64,000 bases of DNA from Plectrocnemia conspersa. Its lineage: Eukaryota > Arthropoda > Insecta > Trichoptera > Polycentropodidae. Of this stretch, positions 11,176 to 21,905 are shown in pieces; positions within the stretch are counted from its first letter, which is position 1; each line of letters opens with the position of its first letter. The notes under the pieces were generated by a model that did no database searches, had not been told where the DNA came from, and saw nothing but the letters and a program-made list of their open reading frames with translations. The position numbers and the translations under genes are program-made. Location: contig VTFK01000354.1 in NCBI GenBank assembly GCA_009617715.1, positions 1-64,000 on the forward strand. Direction: 5' to 3'.

Positions 11176-12005
11176 CTTAGCTTGTCGACCCCAATTAGCA
11201 GCTTCTTAGCTAGATAAAACCGCAGTGGACTGCCATTATCCAAATCGTGGTCAGCACCATATTGAAGATTTCACCGAAAATAGTTCCACGCACAGCTATC
11301 GAACCTATTGAAAGTAGAATTTAGAAATGATCATATATTTAAGACTGTAATTGCATCCACGAAATAAAGATCATCTTATAAAATCAGACAGGAGTATATG
11401 TCTACATTTATTGCATCATTTAGAGAGGGCTCTCAATATTCCGTTTCACTAAAACCGCAACCTATAAATCTGCCTTCACGTTTTATATCTCATTAGAAGG
11501 TCAGCTAGAAGCTTTTGTCAATTTGTCTTTCTTAAGATGACCACCTCATTTGCATGTCGGTTCACTGAGAGTCTGTGCCTTATTTTCAGTAGCGAGTCCA
11601 CCGCAAAGGCCACCCCTAAGATATATAATTTTTGTTGCTGCCTGACACTACTTTTGTAATATTTATAAATGCTATGTTGTATATACGATGTAATATGCTA
11701 CACGTGTGGTGTATCTACAAATATTCTTCCAGGTGTGGATTATTCGTAATTACTTTTACCTGTTTCGATTTCGCCGTGTGGTTTCCCGGCTGCCCGTTCT
11801 TCGGCGTTAATTAAGCTAACGGCCTTGGCGAATGTTTGGGCTTATATTTGGAATTATGAAATCGCGAATTCTGGATAAGCCAGCAGCCGTTGGCTCTGGG
11901 ATGTAATGGGATCAGTATCGAAAATTTAGATTGGATTTCCGTGTGTGGACGATCATTAAGCGCTGCTTTTATTTGAATTAAACGTTTTGACCGTGCCAAA
12001 AAATA
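11176..12005. other. Mixed-composition non-coding stretch
   Basis: GC-elevated patches at 11176-11300, 11440-11620 and 11750-12000. Short frames on both strands (11632-11814, 11811-11999) show no recognisable product. Could be regulatory DNA or old repeats. Confidence 0.3.
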
Positions 12006-13970
12006 CGCATTTGTAAGTTAGCTAAGTTTTGCTAAGATATTTCTTCAAAAACTTTAACATAAAATATATGTCATTTGTGTAACGTTTTTTATTAGATTTT
12101 ATAGTTAATTATTTATGCGGTTTAATACTACTCTTTGAGATAGATTTAGTAATATTTAATTAATTTTTGATACATAATTTTAAAGAATTTAAAAATAACC
12201 TGTGAATGAAAAGTTTTTATCTCTAAATATATTTATATATTTTCACCTTAAAGTGTGAAATTACATTGTATAAAAATATGTTTGCTACAAAAATAATATA
12301 CTTTGATTTATAAATAAAAATTCTTAGTAAAAGGCTTTCTTTGAAATATATCATATTAATTTATATATTTTTTGGTAAATTATACAGCGATTTTGCTATA
12401 ACGTTGCTTTTGTATAATGTATCATTTTATTGTATAATTTTGATGATATAATAACTACCGTAGTTTTGACTTACCTAAAATTTCATAATGTATTTATCAA
12501 TTAAATATATTTAATACCCATTAAATATATTTATATTTATAATAATTAGTCATTTTGAAATGTTTTTGCTTATTTATTGCAGAATATTCAAAATTATCAC
12601 TGTGATTTGATTAATATATTGTTGATTTTGATTTATGCAAATATCCATATGTCTTTATTTATAGTCAATTTTTTATTAAATATTTCACTAGGATTACAAA
12701 TATTAAATTCGCTAATTTATATTGTATATAAAATTACGATTTTTGTTTCTGCACGTATTTTTTTTGTTAAAAATAATAGAAAATACTAATATAAAAATTC
12801 TAATTATTATAGAAAAATAAACTAGGAATAAGTTTTGTCACATGAAAACATGTTTAATACTTACACATATTTTTAGTAATAAATCTGTCAATTATAAAAA
12901 GATTTAAAAAAATTGGTATAGTGCATACCTAAGATTTAAATGCGCGTTAATAGACTATATGTCATTGTCATGCAGAAGGTAAAGTTTTTGTTCCCATTAA
13001 TTTAGATAAAAGGACTATAATGCCACTATATAATAGACCGATTTACAAATTGCCACCCTCTATAAAGACATACTTTTAGTATACGGCCTAATTGTCGTAA
13101 TAAACCTGTTTTCATTTGTCTATGCCGCTTGCACAAAGCGTATTAAATGATTCATAATAACTTAGACTTTAGAGAAATTTACTTTTATAGACACTAATAT
13201 CAATACTCTACATAACTTATTTAATTCGGACAATTAAATTGACGACTGTCTATTCCACATAAATTTATCTCGATACTCGCAAATTCAACATCGCCACCCG
13301 ACACTGGCACCATCATCGATTGTCATCGTCAAGTATTTTACAGCAAATGTGTATTACGAATAAAAATATATTAACGGGCATTTCAGTAAAGTTATATATA
13401 CTTCTTCTAGCAAAAATATAATTTCAAGTGTAATACATATAATCTGCCATAACACTAAGAGAAGTCAAACGTCCATTTGCTTCATTTTTTATTTTAAAAA
13501 ACACGTTTCTTATGCTAAAAATTAATATTTTATTTCACATAATCTTTTTTAATGAAAAGTATTCAATCAGAATAGTGCTTATGTTTGGTCATTTTCTTAT
13601 TTTTTTAGGCCAAAACATTTACAATACAATTTTACCGATGTAAATGATGAAACTAATTTAATAACTAGCAAAAAATAGTTCTTGCAAAAAATAGTTTTAG
13701 GCCGACGCATTACACATTAGGGCCACAATGTTCAAACATAAATCTATAAACCCATACCAAAATATAATTCCATTGATAGGCGCTAGTGAAGTAGTAATAT
13801 GCAGCCCTAAAATATCTATGAAACTCAATTTGACAGTTTCGAAACTCGATTTGATGGTTCAACATAAACTCAACTTAACCTTATGAATGTTCTAAAACTA
13901 ACTATAGTTTTTGAATTGTTGGGTTCCGACAATTTTTTTAAATGATTGCCCTTATAATTATTAATTTATT
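12006..13970. other. AT-rich non-coding DNA
   Basis: Highly A/T-rich, with a slightly richer patch at 13240-13340. A short direct repeat (CAAAAAATAGTT) lies at 13668-13697. No gene seen. Confidence 0.5.
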
Positions 13971-13975
13971 TTATT

Positions 13976-14292
13976 GAACCTTCCGTTGTCACCTGATAGA
14001 CGTAAGCCCAATGCGTTACAACGGAATAAATCTGTATTAACTGATTAAGTCAATCATATAATAAATAAGTATATACCACAAGACAAAGTCTGGAAATTGA
14101 TGCCATTTATATTAATAATAATAAATTATTATGTTTAATATAATTAATAACAAATAGATGCCACTGAAGCTAGGGCTAGTTTTTTTAATAATAGCTCATT
14201 TTTTAAACAAAAATTCAAATGCCGCTGCCGGGGCTCGAACCCACAACCTTAGAATTATTAGTCTGAGCGTTACGGACTATACTATTCCATTC
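13976..14292 (-). repeat. tRNA-derived SINE, copy B
   Basis: On the minus strand the head reads ATAGTCCGTAACGCTCAGAC (ending near 14260) and then GGGTTCGAGCCCCGGCAGCG, a clear B box followed by an acceptor-like segment. The body contains GCTATTATTAAAAAAACT-like and AAGTCAATC-like words shared with copy D. The 3' end carries the family hairpin: arms 14024-14015 and 13992-13983 pair at 9 of 10 positions around a 22-nt loop containing GCATTGGG. An AATAAAATAAAT tail follows (about 13975-13964). This is the copy with the best-preserved tRNA head. Confidence 0.85.
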
Positions 14293-14395
14293 CATATATT
14301 TAATAGTTATTGATATAAATAGAGCGTTAAAAATAAAAAGCACGATCGTACCATCAATGTTCTAGAACAAGATGTCTATCAGACCTAAAATATTG
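14293..14395. other. AT-rich spacer
   Basis: Flank of the SINE; no clear target-site duplication was found. Confidence 0.4.
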
Positions 14396-14820
14396 CATTA
14401 ATGCTAAATGTTCCCATTTGATTCAATTTCGAGGCTTTTACGCACAGGGTCAAAACGACCTTACGAACTCTGTCGCGTATCTGATTCAAAGCGTTGACTA
14501 AGGTTAACTAGCGAATCCTTTCACGGTGCAGCCCAAGCAGATATGGCGTTGTGAATAAAACCGCAATGTATAAATATTAAACCATCTTGGTCTTAGGGTC
14601 GTTGCACAATGTTATGGAGGACCATCCCAGACAGGTCCCTTGTAAACATAAACATGCAATTTCACGTGAAACCCGCTGAATTGAATTTCGTCGTCTCCGC
14701 GGTGGTTTCAAAGTGGTGCAATTTTAATATGAAAAGTGAGCATTCATCTATTACCACTACATATGCGGATTTTGCAGTTGCGCAGAGAAATCTTTACTTT
14801 TATTAGCTATTTTTGTTTGC
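14396..14820. other. GC-elevated non-coding island
   Basis: Balanced composition over about 400 bp, with CpG words around 14450-14540 and 14670-14710. A 65-codon frame at 14609-14806 has no recognisable motif. Candidate regulatory element by composition only. Confidence 0.3.
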
Positions 14821-16020
14821 GGATGTGGGTTAAGATGTTAAAGCTTTTATCAAAATTGTAAGAGCAGACACCTTGAAACTTTACCGCTACTTCACACATT
14901 AGAAGCTTTAATGTTTTTAATGTTGATTATTTTGCTGAAAAATTACTATTAAATCAACGTGCTTAATATTAACATACAAAAATAATTCTACTACTTTGAA
15001 AAAAGGTGCGTTTCAAATTTGTTTCACCTTGATCGGTTAAGTCAGTTTTGTGCTACCTTTGTTTATATACGGTCGTGTTTTGCTACCTCGTTTTGTTTGC
15101 AAAAGAGAAAAATTTGAAACAATGTTACACTATCATATTTTATATAAAAGTAAAGAAATCTTCAAATGGGACTTTTAAAAATTAAACTAAAGCTTATAAA
15201 AATAGGATTTTATCAATAAATATGAATCTTGCCATACACACTTTATCATTAGTTATTTTTTAAATAAGATAATTGCAAAGCAAACGGGCTTAAATAAAAA
15301 TGCAATTTATAGAATTTTTAACCATACAAAACTGGTAACAACCAGATATGGCAGAACTTTTTTGAAAGACTTAAATTAAAACAAATTTATATACATAAAT
15401 ATTAATAAATATAAATTATCATATAGCAAAACCCCATAGCAAAGGAAAAAAATGTCGCAAAAAATCAATAAAAAATAATGATTTTTTTCTGGACACCTAG
15501 TTCTAATTTATAAATTAGATCATAGAAATTTTAAAGCGTAAATTTCCGACAAAATAAGCTAATTTAGGTCGCAAATTAAAAATAGTAGGCATAAAATGGA
15601 AAGAATAAATTGGCAGACCTCAAACGGTGAAAAGTCAATTTGTTAAAAAATTAATAAAAAATAGCACTAAATAAAAAATAGCACTAAATAAAAAAGACGA
15701 CGAAAAAACATTTTCGGATACAAAAAAAAAACAACAAAACAAAATTTATACAAATATAAATTCATTTAAATAAACGAATTCGAAAATAAATGCACTTGTT
15801 GTTCCCATAGTAACAAACAAATAGAAAAATAATAAAACACAAGATCGAATTAAAGACGCAGCTCAACGCAGCTGAGATAAGAGAAAAATTACACCCAAGA
15901 TGATGACCCCTCAACATCGGTGGTCGAAAGGTCGGCAAACAAGATGCGAGTAAGAAAAGGCGCGATACGAAAGCCCACATGTCTCAAAAAGCTAAGTAAC
16001 GTGTAAAATAAATTTGCTTA
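14821..16020. other. AT-rich non-coding DNA
   Basis: A/T-rich. A 17-bp unit is tandemly repeated at 15655-15690 (AAAAAATAGCACTAAAT twice). A GC-elevated patch lies at 15845-15990. No gene. Confidence 0.45.
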
Positions 16021-16023
16021 AAA

Positions 16024-16185
16024 CTTTTTTTTTATATTTACGTGATTTAAATTCGTGTTCATGTCCCTTGGAGTCTTTATATTGTGCCAAAATTGTTTTA
16101 GCATCATCAGAAGATGTATAGTACACTTTTTTCAATCTTCGCACAGAGTTTTAGAGTTGCACTTTTAATAATTTTGGTTTTTATA
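16024..16185 (-). repeat. Duplicated 3' end of the Tc1-like element
   Basis: This segment parallels 16378-16545, the 3' end of the Tc1-like relic: shared ordered words are TTTGGAGTCT/CTTGGAGTCT, CAAAATTGTTT(T)AGCAT, GTACACTTTTTT and a TTTTGG end. Both copies have the same orientation and lie about 350 bp apart, so a local duplication or a second truncated insertion is likely. Confidence 0.6.
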
Positions 16186-16379
16186 TCAAAAACACGGTAA
16201 TTAAAATTTTTATCTAATCTCCTACCTGCCCCGTAGATAGGAGCGTATTAAAAAATATTTGATCGTTATGTTAAATTGTCACAAATTTTATTTGATCTAC
16301 TAATTAAATGTAACACGTAACTGTTATTATAAAAAAATATTATTTTCTTTTTACGCGATTTGTATATTAAAAATTATTT

Positions 16380-17162
16380 TTTAATATTTATGTAATTAAA
16401 ATTCACGTTTCTTTTGGAGTCTATAAAATTTTCAAAATTGTTTAGCATTCATTATCATGAGATTTAGGGTACACTTTTTTTAATTTATTATTATTAGTTA
16501 TTATTTTGTAGTACTTTTCCTCACCCTTTTTGGTATAATGGCAACTAATGAGTTGCAGATGGACGTAGGCAATTTTCACTATACCATCTGCAATTTTTAT
16601 CGCAAGGGAATTTTGGATTTTCAATTGTGTTGGGCCAGCTTTTCTTTTACTTTTGCCCATAAATGCTCTATGGGATTTAGGTATGGTAAGGGCGTAGGTC
16701 ATTCTAAAAGTGTCAAACTCTTTGACGCAAACCAACCCCTACTTTTTCGCGAATTATATCACGAAGCGTTGCCTTCGTGTCGAATAGTAGCTTGGTCTGT
16801 GCTTAGAAATATATGTGCCATTAAAATATAAATGTTACTATTCATACTACCCTCAAAAGTGTATAAACTTCTTACCCCTACTGCTGCTATGTAACACCAG
16901 ATCATAACGCTTTCGCCACTATATTTTACTTTGGGTATTACTCAATCAGCTATATATTATTCTTCAACTCTTTGACAAATATTAAAAAAATATGATTATT
17001 TAAAAAAAATATTGTTTTAAAAATTTTAAAATAAAATATGTTTTAATATTTTTTTTTATTGAACCAATCTTAATTAAAAATAACCTTAAAGTTGGTTTCA
17101 TTGGACCAAATGCCATTCGCCCAATCTTCAGATGTCAAATCTCGGTGTTTTCGGGTTCACTC
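16380..17162 (-). pseudogene. Tc1-like transposase, catalytic part (dead, interrupted)
   Basis: Read on the minus strand from 17162 downward, several frames together give HRDLTSEDWANGIWSNETNF (first catalytic block, with Asn where Asp is expected in WSDET), SVMIWCYIAAVG, EGSMNSNIYI, WFASKSLTLLE and finally NPIEHLWAKVKEKL (third block with catalytic Glu). These follow the order seen in Tc1-family DD34E transposases. At least one stop (before PTPLPYLNP) and frame changes inactivate it. The N-terminal half is found across a Tigger-like insertion at 18203-18370. Longer open frames on either strand here (16442-16735 and 16538-16831) are out of phase with the protein and are not genes. Confidence 0.82.
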
Positions 17163-17164
17163 TA

Positions 17165-18202
17165 CAGGCGGCTCTCGACTTTCGCACATAATTGGTTCCT
17201 GAAAATGTGTGCGAATGTTGAATTTTTGAAAGTAGAGGGAAGTAAAAAAAAAATTAAATTGTGTGTATTTTAAAATATTTATTTATCAAGTAAATATAAG
17301 ATGTTTAAGAGTCGTTTAAGAGACATGTTTAAGTGGGGTTTGCGGGTGTTTCCTTTAAAAAGTTATCAAAAGTTAACTGTTTTCCACTATTCTTTTTCTT
17401 TTCTTCATATAGTATTTTATAGCATGCTATGTCTTTATTGATATCCCTACGCACTTGAGATATGCGTTCTCCATTGGGATCACAATATTCCATAATATTT
17501 AAAAATTTGTCAAGATGCGTGAAGGCTCCATTAATATTTTTCATTGTTAAAGAGTTTTATAAAATAAACCTGTCTCATCTACATAAAATATTTGGCTAGA
17601 GAAATATTCTCCATCTTCAATAATTTTGGATAATTAGGAAATAAATTCTTTTGCAGCATCTTGATCCGCATCAGCTGATTATCCAGTAAATTTATTATTA
17701 AGAAAAGAATATCTCATTTTAAAATTGTAAAATCAACCGTTACTTGCTTGAAAAACCGTGTTTAAAATTTTTTTTAAGCTATCCTTCCAAACTTTGTGCA
17801 AACTAACTATCTTTTTGATGTTGGTCATCGATCCATGATGACAAAGATTTTTCCATTTCATCCATGTTTTTTTTGCCGTGTTTTTTTGAAAACATATCTT
17901 TAAAGATTGTGAAATATATCTTTAATTTCCACAACTTTGAACGTATTATATTTTTATTTTGCAAAATTGAACATATCGTAGACCTGTTTGTATCATACTT
18001 TGTCTAATAATTTCCATCTTTGTCTCGAATCGTGTGAAGTTTATGAGTCCTTGATTTCTTTTTGTTCGTATCAACACTGACATTTTTTCCGTTTCTCACT
18101 CATGCTTATAATTTTTTTTTAAAAAGAATTTAAATTGAAAAAAATGTTTTTTTTTCTTAAATATGCAAAATAGCGAATTGTGTGAAAGTCGAAGGCCGCC
18201 TG
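17165..18202 (-). mobile_element. Tigger/pogo-like transposon inserted in the Tc1-like gene
   Basis: TA duplications flank the element (17163-17164 and 18203-18204). The inverted ends begin CAGGCGGC and agree at about 21 of the first 24 bases (both contain TCGACTTTC). The remaining left end (GGTTCCTGAAAATGTGTGCG) is in Tigger style. At 1038 bp it is shorter than autonomous Tigger elements, and its transposase lacks a central block. It separates the two halves of the Tc1-like coding region, which fixes the order of events: Tc1 first, Tigger later. Confidence 0.88.
17329..18110 (-). pseudogene. Tigger/pogo transposase, internally deleted
   Basis: On the minus strand, pieces in order are: a weak N-terminal helix-turn-helix (about 18045-17960), a CENP-B-type DNA-binding stretch (MDEMEKSLSSWIDDQHQKD, about 17865-17805), the first catalytic block (SSQIFYVDETGLFYKTL, about 17600-17550) and a C-terminal block (HLDKFLNIMEYCDPNGERIS ... 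QLTFDNFLKE, 17525-17345) resembling the family's charged tail ending in a short Asp/Phe motif. The middle of the DDE domain, with the second and third acidic residues, is missing: DETGLF is followed almost directly by the C-terminal tail. Stops and frameshifts occur as well. Only 71 codons (17329-17544) are continuously open. Confidence 0.8.
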
Positions 18203-18370
18203 TAGTTTTATTTATTTGTGTCGAGCTTTACAACCTCCGATTCCCACATCGTTGAGCCTTCTTCTAATTGTTTACAAAGAAATGAATGGCAATTCGATTG
18301 CAGAGACTTCAGCAGTCAGTTTTGAAGACGTTTTTCGACGATTTTTAAGAGACTCAAAGGTCCTAACTGG
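18203..18370 (-). pseudogene. Tc1-like transposase, N-terminal part beyond the Tigger insertion
   Basis: Minus-strand reading from about 18362 gives RTFESLKNRRKTSSKLTAEV, then after a stop TIRRRLNDVGIGGCKARHK, which is the second DNA-binding helix region preceding the catalytic domain in Tc1 transposases. It continues in the same orientation as the catalytic half left of the Tigger element, so both belong to one gene. The N-terminal first helix is not readable; adjoining sequence from about 18430 belongs to a Harbinger relic. Confidence 0.75.
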
Positions 18371-18429
18371 ATTTCACAAGTATTTGTATTTTTAACATCT
18401 ACACTTCCACGAAATTAAACAGACGAAGT

Positions 18430-18965
18430 GTTTATACTTTAAAAATATGTTATTAACAGGTGGTTAGTGTAATTATGGCTGCCATTTCGGGACTCAATTT
18501 ATAATATTTAAGAGAACACGAAATCTATTGGCAAGTATGCCAAAACCATTTTCAACAATTTTCTATGCTCTGGATAGTCTATAGTTTAATATTATTTGAT
18601 CGTTTGGAAAGTTATCGTCACTATAGGGTTTCATTAATTTCAATTGCAAAGAGAACGCATCATTAGCAACAAATATGAATGCTATCTGTTCTAAAAAAAT
18701 ATTGAGAAAATGGCCGGATTCAGGAATTTTGTTGTTGTAAAATGTGCTGTTAGATAGCACTACACCATCTTTAATCACTAATAACTCATATCTCGCACTA
18801 GTTAAGGCAAATAAAACTATTCTAAACTTTTTTCTAAATTAAAATAGTAAGGTACGACATTAGCACTTTTTTTTTTTTTTATTTCAACATGTTTTCCGTC
18901 GATAGCAGCAATGCATTCTAGAAAGTTCCATTTTCTTCTAAACCCATTCTTGATCTGTCTTTTGT
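18430..18965 (-). pseudogene. PIF/Harbinger (HARBI1-like) nuclease relic
   Basis: On the minus strand, downward from 18960, the order of motifs matches Harbinger nucleases: a WNF..CIAAIDGKHV-like block (about 18935-18890, partly out of frame), a degraded central part, then an open stretch of 71 codons (18563-18778) with FVANDAFSLQLKLMKPY and ILNYRLSRA. The second of these is the family's highly conserved C-terminal NYRLSRAR motif. Next comes a block like GILANRFRVLLN (about 18545-18505). Frameshifts and stops break it, and it has no Myb-like partner gene. In this family the nuclease needs such a partner for DNA binding. It is placed next to the Tc1/Tigger nest, and no clear terminal repeats were found. 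Confidence 0.72.
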
Positions 18966-19575
18966 GCCTGTTTTAAATTTAAATAATTTATAAAAAACTA
19001 ATTGATAAACATCAAATTGGGCACGGAATCATCACTAATTTTTCACTAATCAATCTATACAACTCAAGCCGATGACACATCCTCGAAAGTGGTGTTTACA
19101 ACTTGGTTGCCAACAGTTCGTTTCGTCTGTGACAACAAGGTTGCCAACAAGGCCAAGTTGGTCGTCTGTGGGATTGTGACAATACTTCGCCACGAGACCC
19201 TGCAGACTACCTTAGTGTTTTTTTCTTTCTGGTAATGGGTAATAATGGAAGATATCTGTATAGCATACTTTTATTTTATTCAAAATATAATGGCGATGTG
19301 TTAACTTATAGTGTTTGTTTAAAGAAAAATATTTTTATTATTTAAACGTATACGATATTAGTTGTACAAGTAAAATAATCCATTATTGTATTTATAAAAA
19401 ACAATAAATTCCTATCATAACAAAAACATGCGAAGTTTTTAGTTCATAACAAAAACTCATAAACTCTGAATAGCCTTTTATAGTTGAGAGCTCACATCTT
19501 TGGTGTGCAGCGAAACATTTCTGTCATTACACGCCAAGGTTTTTGGCTCGCCGCAAAAGTTCAGTGTTTACACAT
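18966..19575. repeat. Possible MITE or Harbinger terminus region
   Basis: At 19099-19166 the words CAACTTGG and CCAAGTTG bracket two copies of GGTTGCCAACA, forming an imperfect palindrome in GC-elevated DNA. A second short GC-elevated block is at 19490-19575. These look like transposon ends, but I could not pair them with a matching terminus or target duplication. Confidence 0.3.
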
Positions 19576-20100
19576 TCCGTAATTACTTCGCCAACAGCAT
19601 TTCCTGGATCACAAGATTAAATAAAGCCCGGCTGGCCACCCCATCAAAAACTTGACCAACACAATTTTGCCCTTGTGTCCATCGTCGGACTCGGATTCAA
19701 TTTCGCTCGCGGCGTTATGATGAAAATAAACGCGGGGCCTTATTAAATAGCAAGAGGCAAAGACCGAGATATGTATACAATGATAACGTTGGCTCGAAAC
19801 GCAGGTAAAATACCCTTGCGTTATTTTGCAAATAAACATCTGAATTCACTTTGTCGACGGAGATCTCTTTGTGTGGCCGGAAAAGCGTGTTTCGGGAAAA
19901 TCCCGCGGAAAACATCCGCGGGTTTCCGCCCGCAGTCGCCGCCGTAAAAGCCAAGAGGAGAATGTAGCCGAATAATTTGTTGGATACACAAAACGCATAA
20001 TGAATACGGCTTATACCTTCTCGAAATACATTTTTTGTGTATGTACAGGACAATTACAACAACGTTACTAGAATTGTGCGACACTCAAAGAACTTTTGAT
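19576..20100. other. GC-elevated, CpG-containing non-coding island
   Basis: About 500 bp of markedly higher GC than the flanks, with CpG-rich words at 19690-19740 and 19870-19950 and a perfect 7-bp GC stem (CCCGCGG at 19902-19908 with CCGCGGG at 19916-19922). Three minus-strand frames overlap here (between 19609 and 20084) in different phases without recognisable motifs, which argues against coding. Candidate promoter or enhancer by composition. Confidence 0.35.
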
Positions 20101-20575
20101 ATAAAAGGTTCAGAGGTAAAGTGACCCATGTTGACTAGAGTCAATTTTGATAAAAAAAGTCTTTAAAATATAAATTAACTGTTGATTTTCCTACTTCTTT
20201 ATTGTAGTGATTTTTTTATTATAAACTTACAGGAATTGCGTTTTTACATCTTATAAATATAAATACTTCAGAGGGCTATTCAATAATATACATTAAAGGT
20301 TTTGTTGTATTGCCGGGATCACCGTGGACATGCGTCAAAATTAATTAATATATTAGTATCCTTAGATATTTTTTCCAGCGTAACAAATTAAGAACAGTTA
20401 TGCATTCCAGAAGACAGCTACGTTGCCAAAATGTATTGCTTTTGTATATATATGTTTTTAAAATTAAAATTAATGTGTATATTAAGTTTACGCTCGCATT
20501 TATTTTATATTTCTTTAATATATGTTGAGGAATTTGAATTATTATAAGCTATTTTAATACATTAGAAAATATTCG
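20101..20575. other. AT-rich non-coding DNA
   Basis: No feature recognised. Confidence 0.5.
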
Positions 20576-20640
20576 ACTATACTCGAGTACTTGAGTATTT
20601 TAAGATTTTACTCCTCGAAACTCGAGTAGTTGACGATGTC
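20576..20640. repeat. CTCGAGTA-based palindromic repeat
   Basis: Several copies of ACTCGAG/CTCGAGTA/TTGAGTA-like words lie within 65 bp (20581-20628) in direct and inverted orientation. It may be the remnant of a palindromic transposon end; no class assigned. Confidence 0.35.
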
Positions 20641-21040
20641 AAGTAATTAAAGTCTTTAATCAGGATTCTTCCTCTGCTTCTTTTTCTTACAACGCTACCG
20701 ACCACCACCACTCTCTTTTGGTTGTTGTCTCTCTGCGAGCAAAATTTCTAAAAATCCAGAGAATTCGCTCAATGTACGTTGTTGAAAGTCTTTCTTTAAT
20801 ATTAAATTCACCTAGAATGGAGACATTTGCGAGTCATGCCTTCCGAGGTACGCCTAACATACGCTTTTAACACTACATTTCGAACGTATCTAATCTAATC
20901 ATATCTGCTACCTCTATAAGTTATGTTTTAGTGCCAAATATATGAAATTCTTATGAAAAATAATTATTTTTATTAAGATGCCTCTGTCATTCTATTCGCA
21001 CTTTTGGCCATTGATGTTTGCTTTCTAAATTTGAGTTTGT
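20641..21040. other. Mixed non-coding stretch
   Basis: Moderate composition, no gene. Possibly further degraded LINE sequence adjoining the fragment at 21.05 kb. Confidence 0.25.
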
Positions 21041-21051
21041 TACTTCCATCT

Positions 21052-21180
21052 TCACATATTAAAGTAGGTAGTTCTCGATATTAATGTGGTGTCATCGGCG
21101 TATCTCAAGTTCGACAATTTTTCTCCTCCATTCCATCCATCCATCCAGTGCCTTCTCATTATATATTCTTCGTAGATATT
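21052..21180 (-). pseudogene. RTE-like LINE reverse-transcriptase fragment
   Basis: The minus strand encodes NIYEEYIMRR, then GWNGGEKLSNLRYADDTTLIS ending near 21065. LRYADDT is the catalytic YADD motif of reverse transcriptase, and the preceding context (EYIMR ... SNLRYADDT) is typical of RTE-like and related LINEs in arthropods. Only about 40 codons are recognisable. The frame continues on the left side of this motif into unrelated sequence. Confidence 0.7.
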
Positions 21181-21366
21181 ACGGTCGGGGCTAACAGAGA
21201 AAGACGGAAAGGTCCCCCGATAATCGGAGAATGGGACTAGGGCCAACAACCCTACCCTGTAAAAAAATATCGTTACGAAACAGCATATATGTAGTAAAGA
21301 AAGCCGGACAAATATCACGATGAAAGAATTAAAAATATATACTTGGAATGTCCTAACTCTTCGATA
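21180..21366 (+). pseudogene. 5' end of an RTE-like LINE, opposite orientation
   Basis: On the plus strand an ATG at 21320 starts MKELKIYTWNVLTL followed by a stop at 21362. TWNV.TL is the hallmark first block of the apurinic endonuclease domain of RTE/CR1-type LINEs. The preceding GC-richer leader (21180-21315) fits a LINE 5' untranslated region. It abuts the reverse-transcriptase fragment, which points the other way. Confidence 0.6.
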
Positions 21367-21429
21367 AAACCACATAAATATAGTATTCATAAACAATATT
21401 TGACGTTTCATTGTACTTGATTTGATAAT

Positions 21430-21905
21430 AATTTAGTCGATAATTTGATGTCTTGAAAGGGGTGAGAAAGCCATTATGGCAATTTTATTAACCCTCCGCT
21501 CGCTCTTGGTCATCTCGCGTCGCAGTAGTTTGAAACGAAATTGCACTCGAACCCTAGACGTCCATTAACAATGTGTATACTTTAATTGAATTTTAAACGT
21601 GTCTAATGTCAGCAGTTTAAGTGTTAAATTAAATTTACATACGGCTTCGTTATTATTAACGTGTCTAGTCAGCTTCGGTAATTACTTAACAAAACTTTCC
21701 TCAAACGATGGCACCGACATACCGCCGACCGGCAAACAACCGAAACGTTCGGTTACCATCTGCATTAAATTAGTTTTGGCCGCTTTCGTTTTACATATGC
21801 ATTACGCTATAAATTAAACGGTGGAATAATACGGCTAACGTATGGCCAAAATGGAATTATCGATGTGGGCAAAACCCGGAATTAGAGAAATATTCAGGAG
21901 CAACG
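21430..21905. other. GC-elevated non-coding island
   Basis: CpG words around 21490-21560, 21700-21760 and 21830-21870. The 72-codon frame at 21599-21817 has no recognised motif. Candidate regulatory DNA only. Confidence 0.3.

Noticed and set aside
16442..16831. Two 97-codon frames on opposite strands
   Set aside because: They overlap the Tc1-like relic in wrong phases or on the wrong strand. The NPIEHLW motif lies in a different frame.
19609..20084. Three overlapping minus-strand frames (76-112 codons)
   Set aside because: Mutually incompatible phases and no recognisable motif, again in a GC-elevated island.
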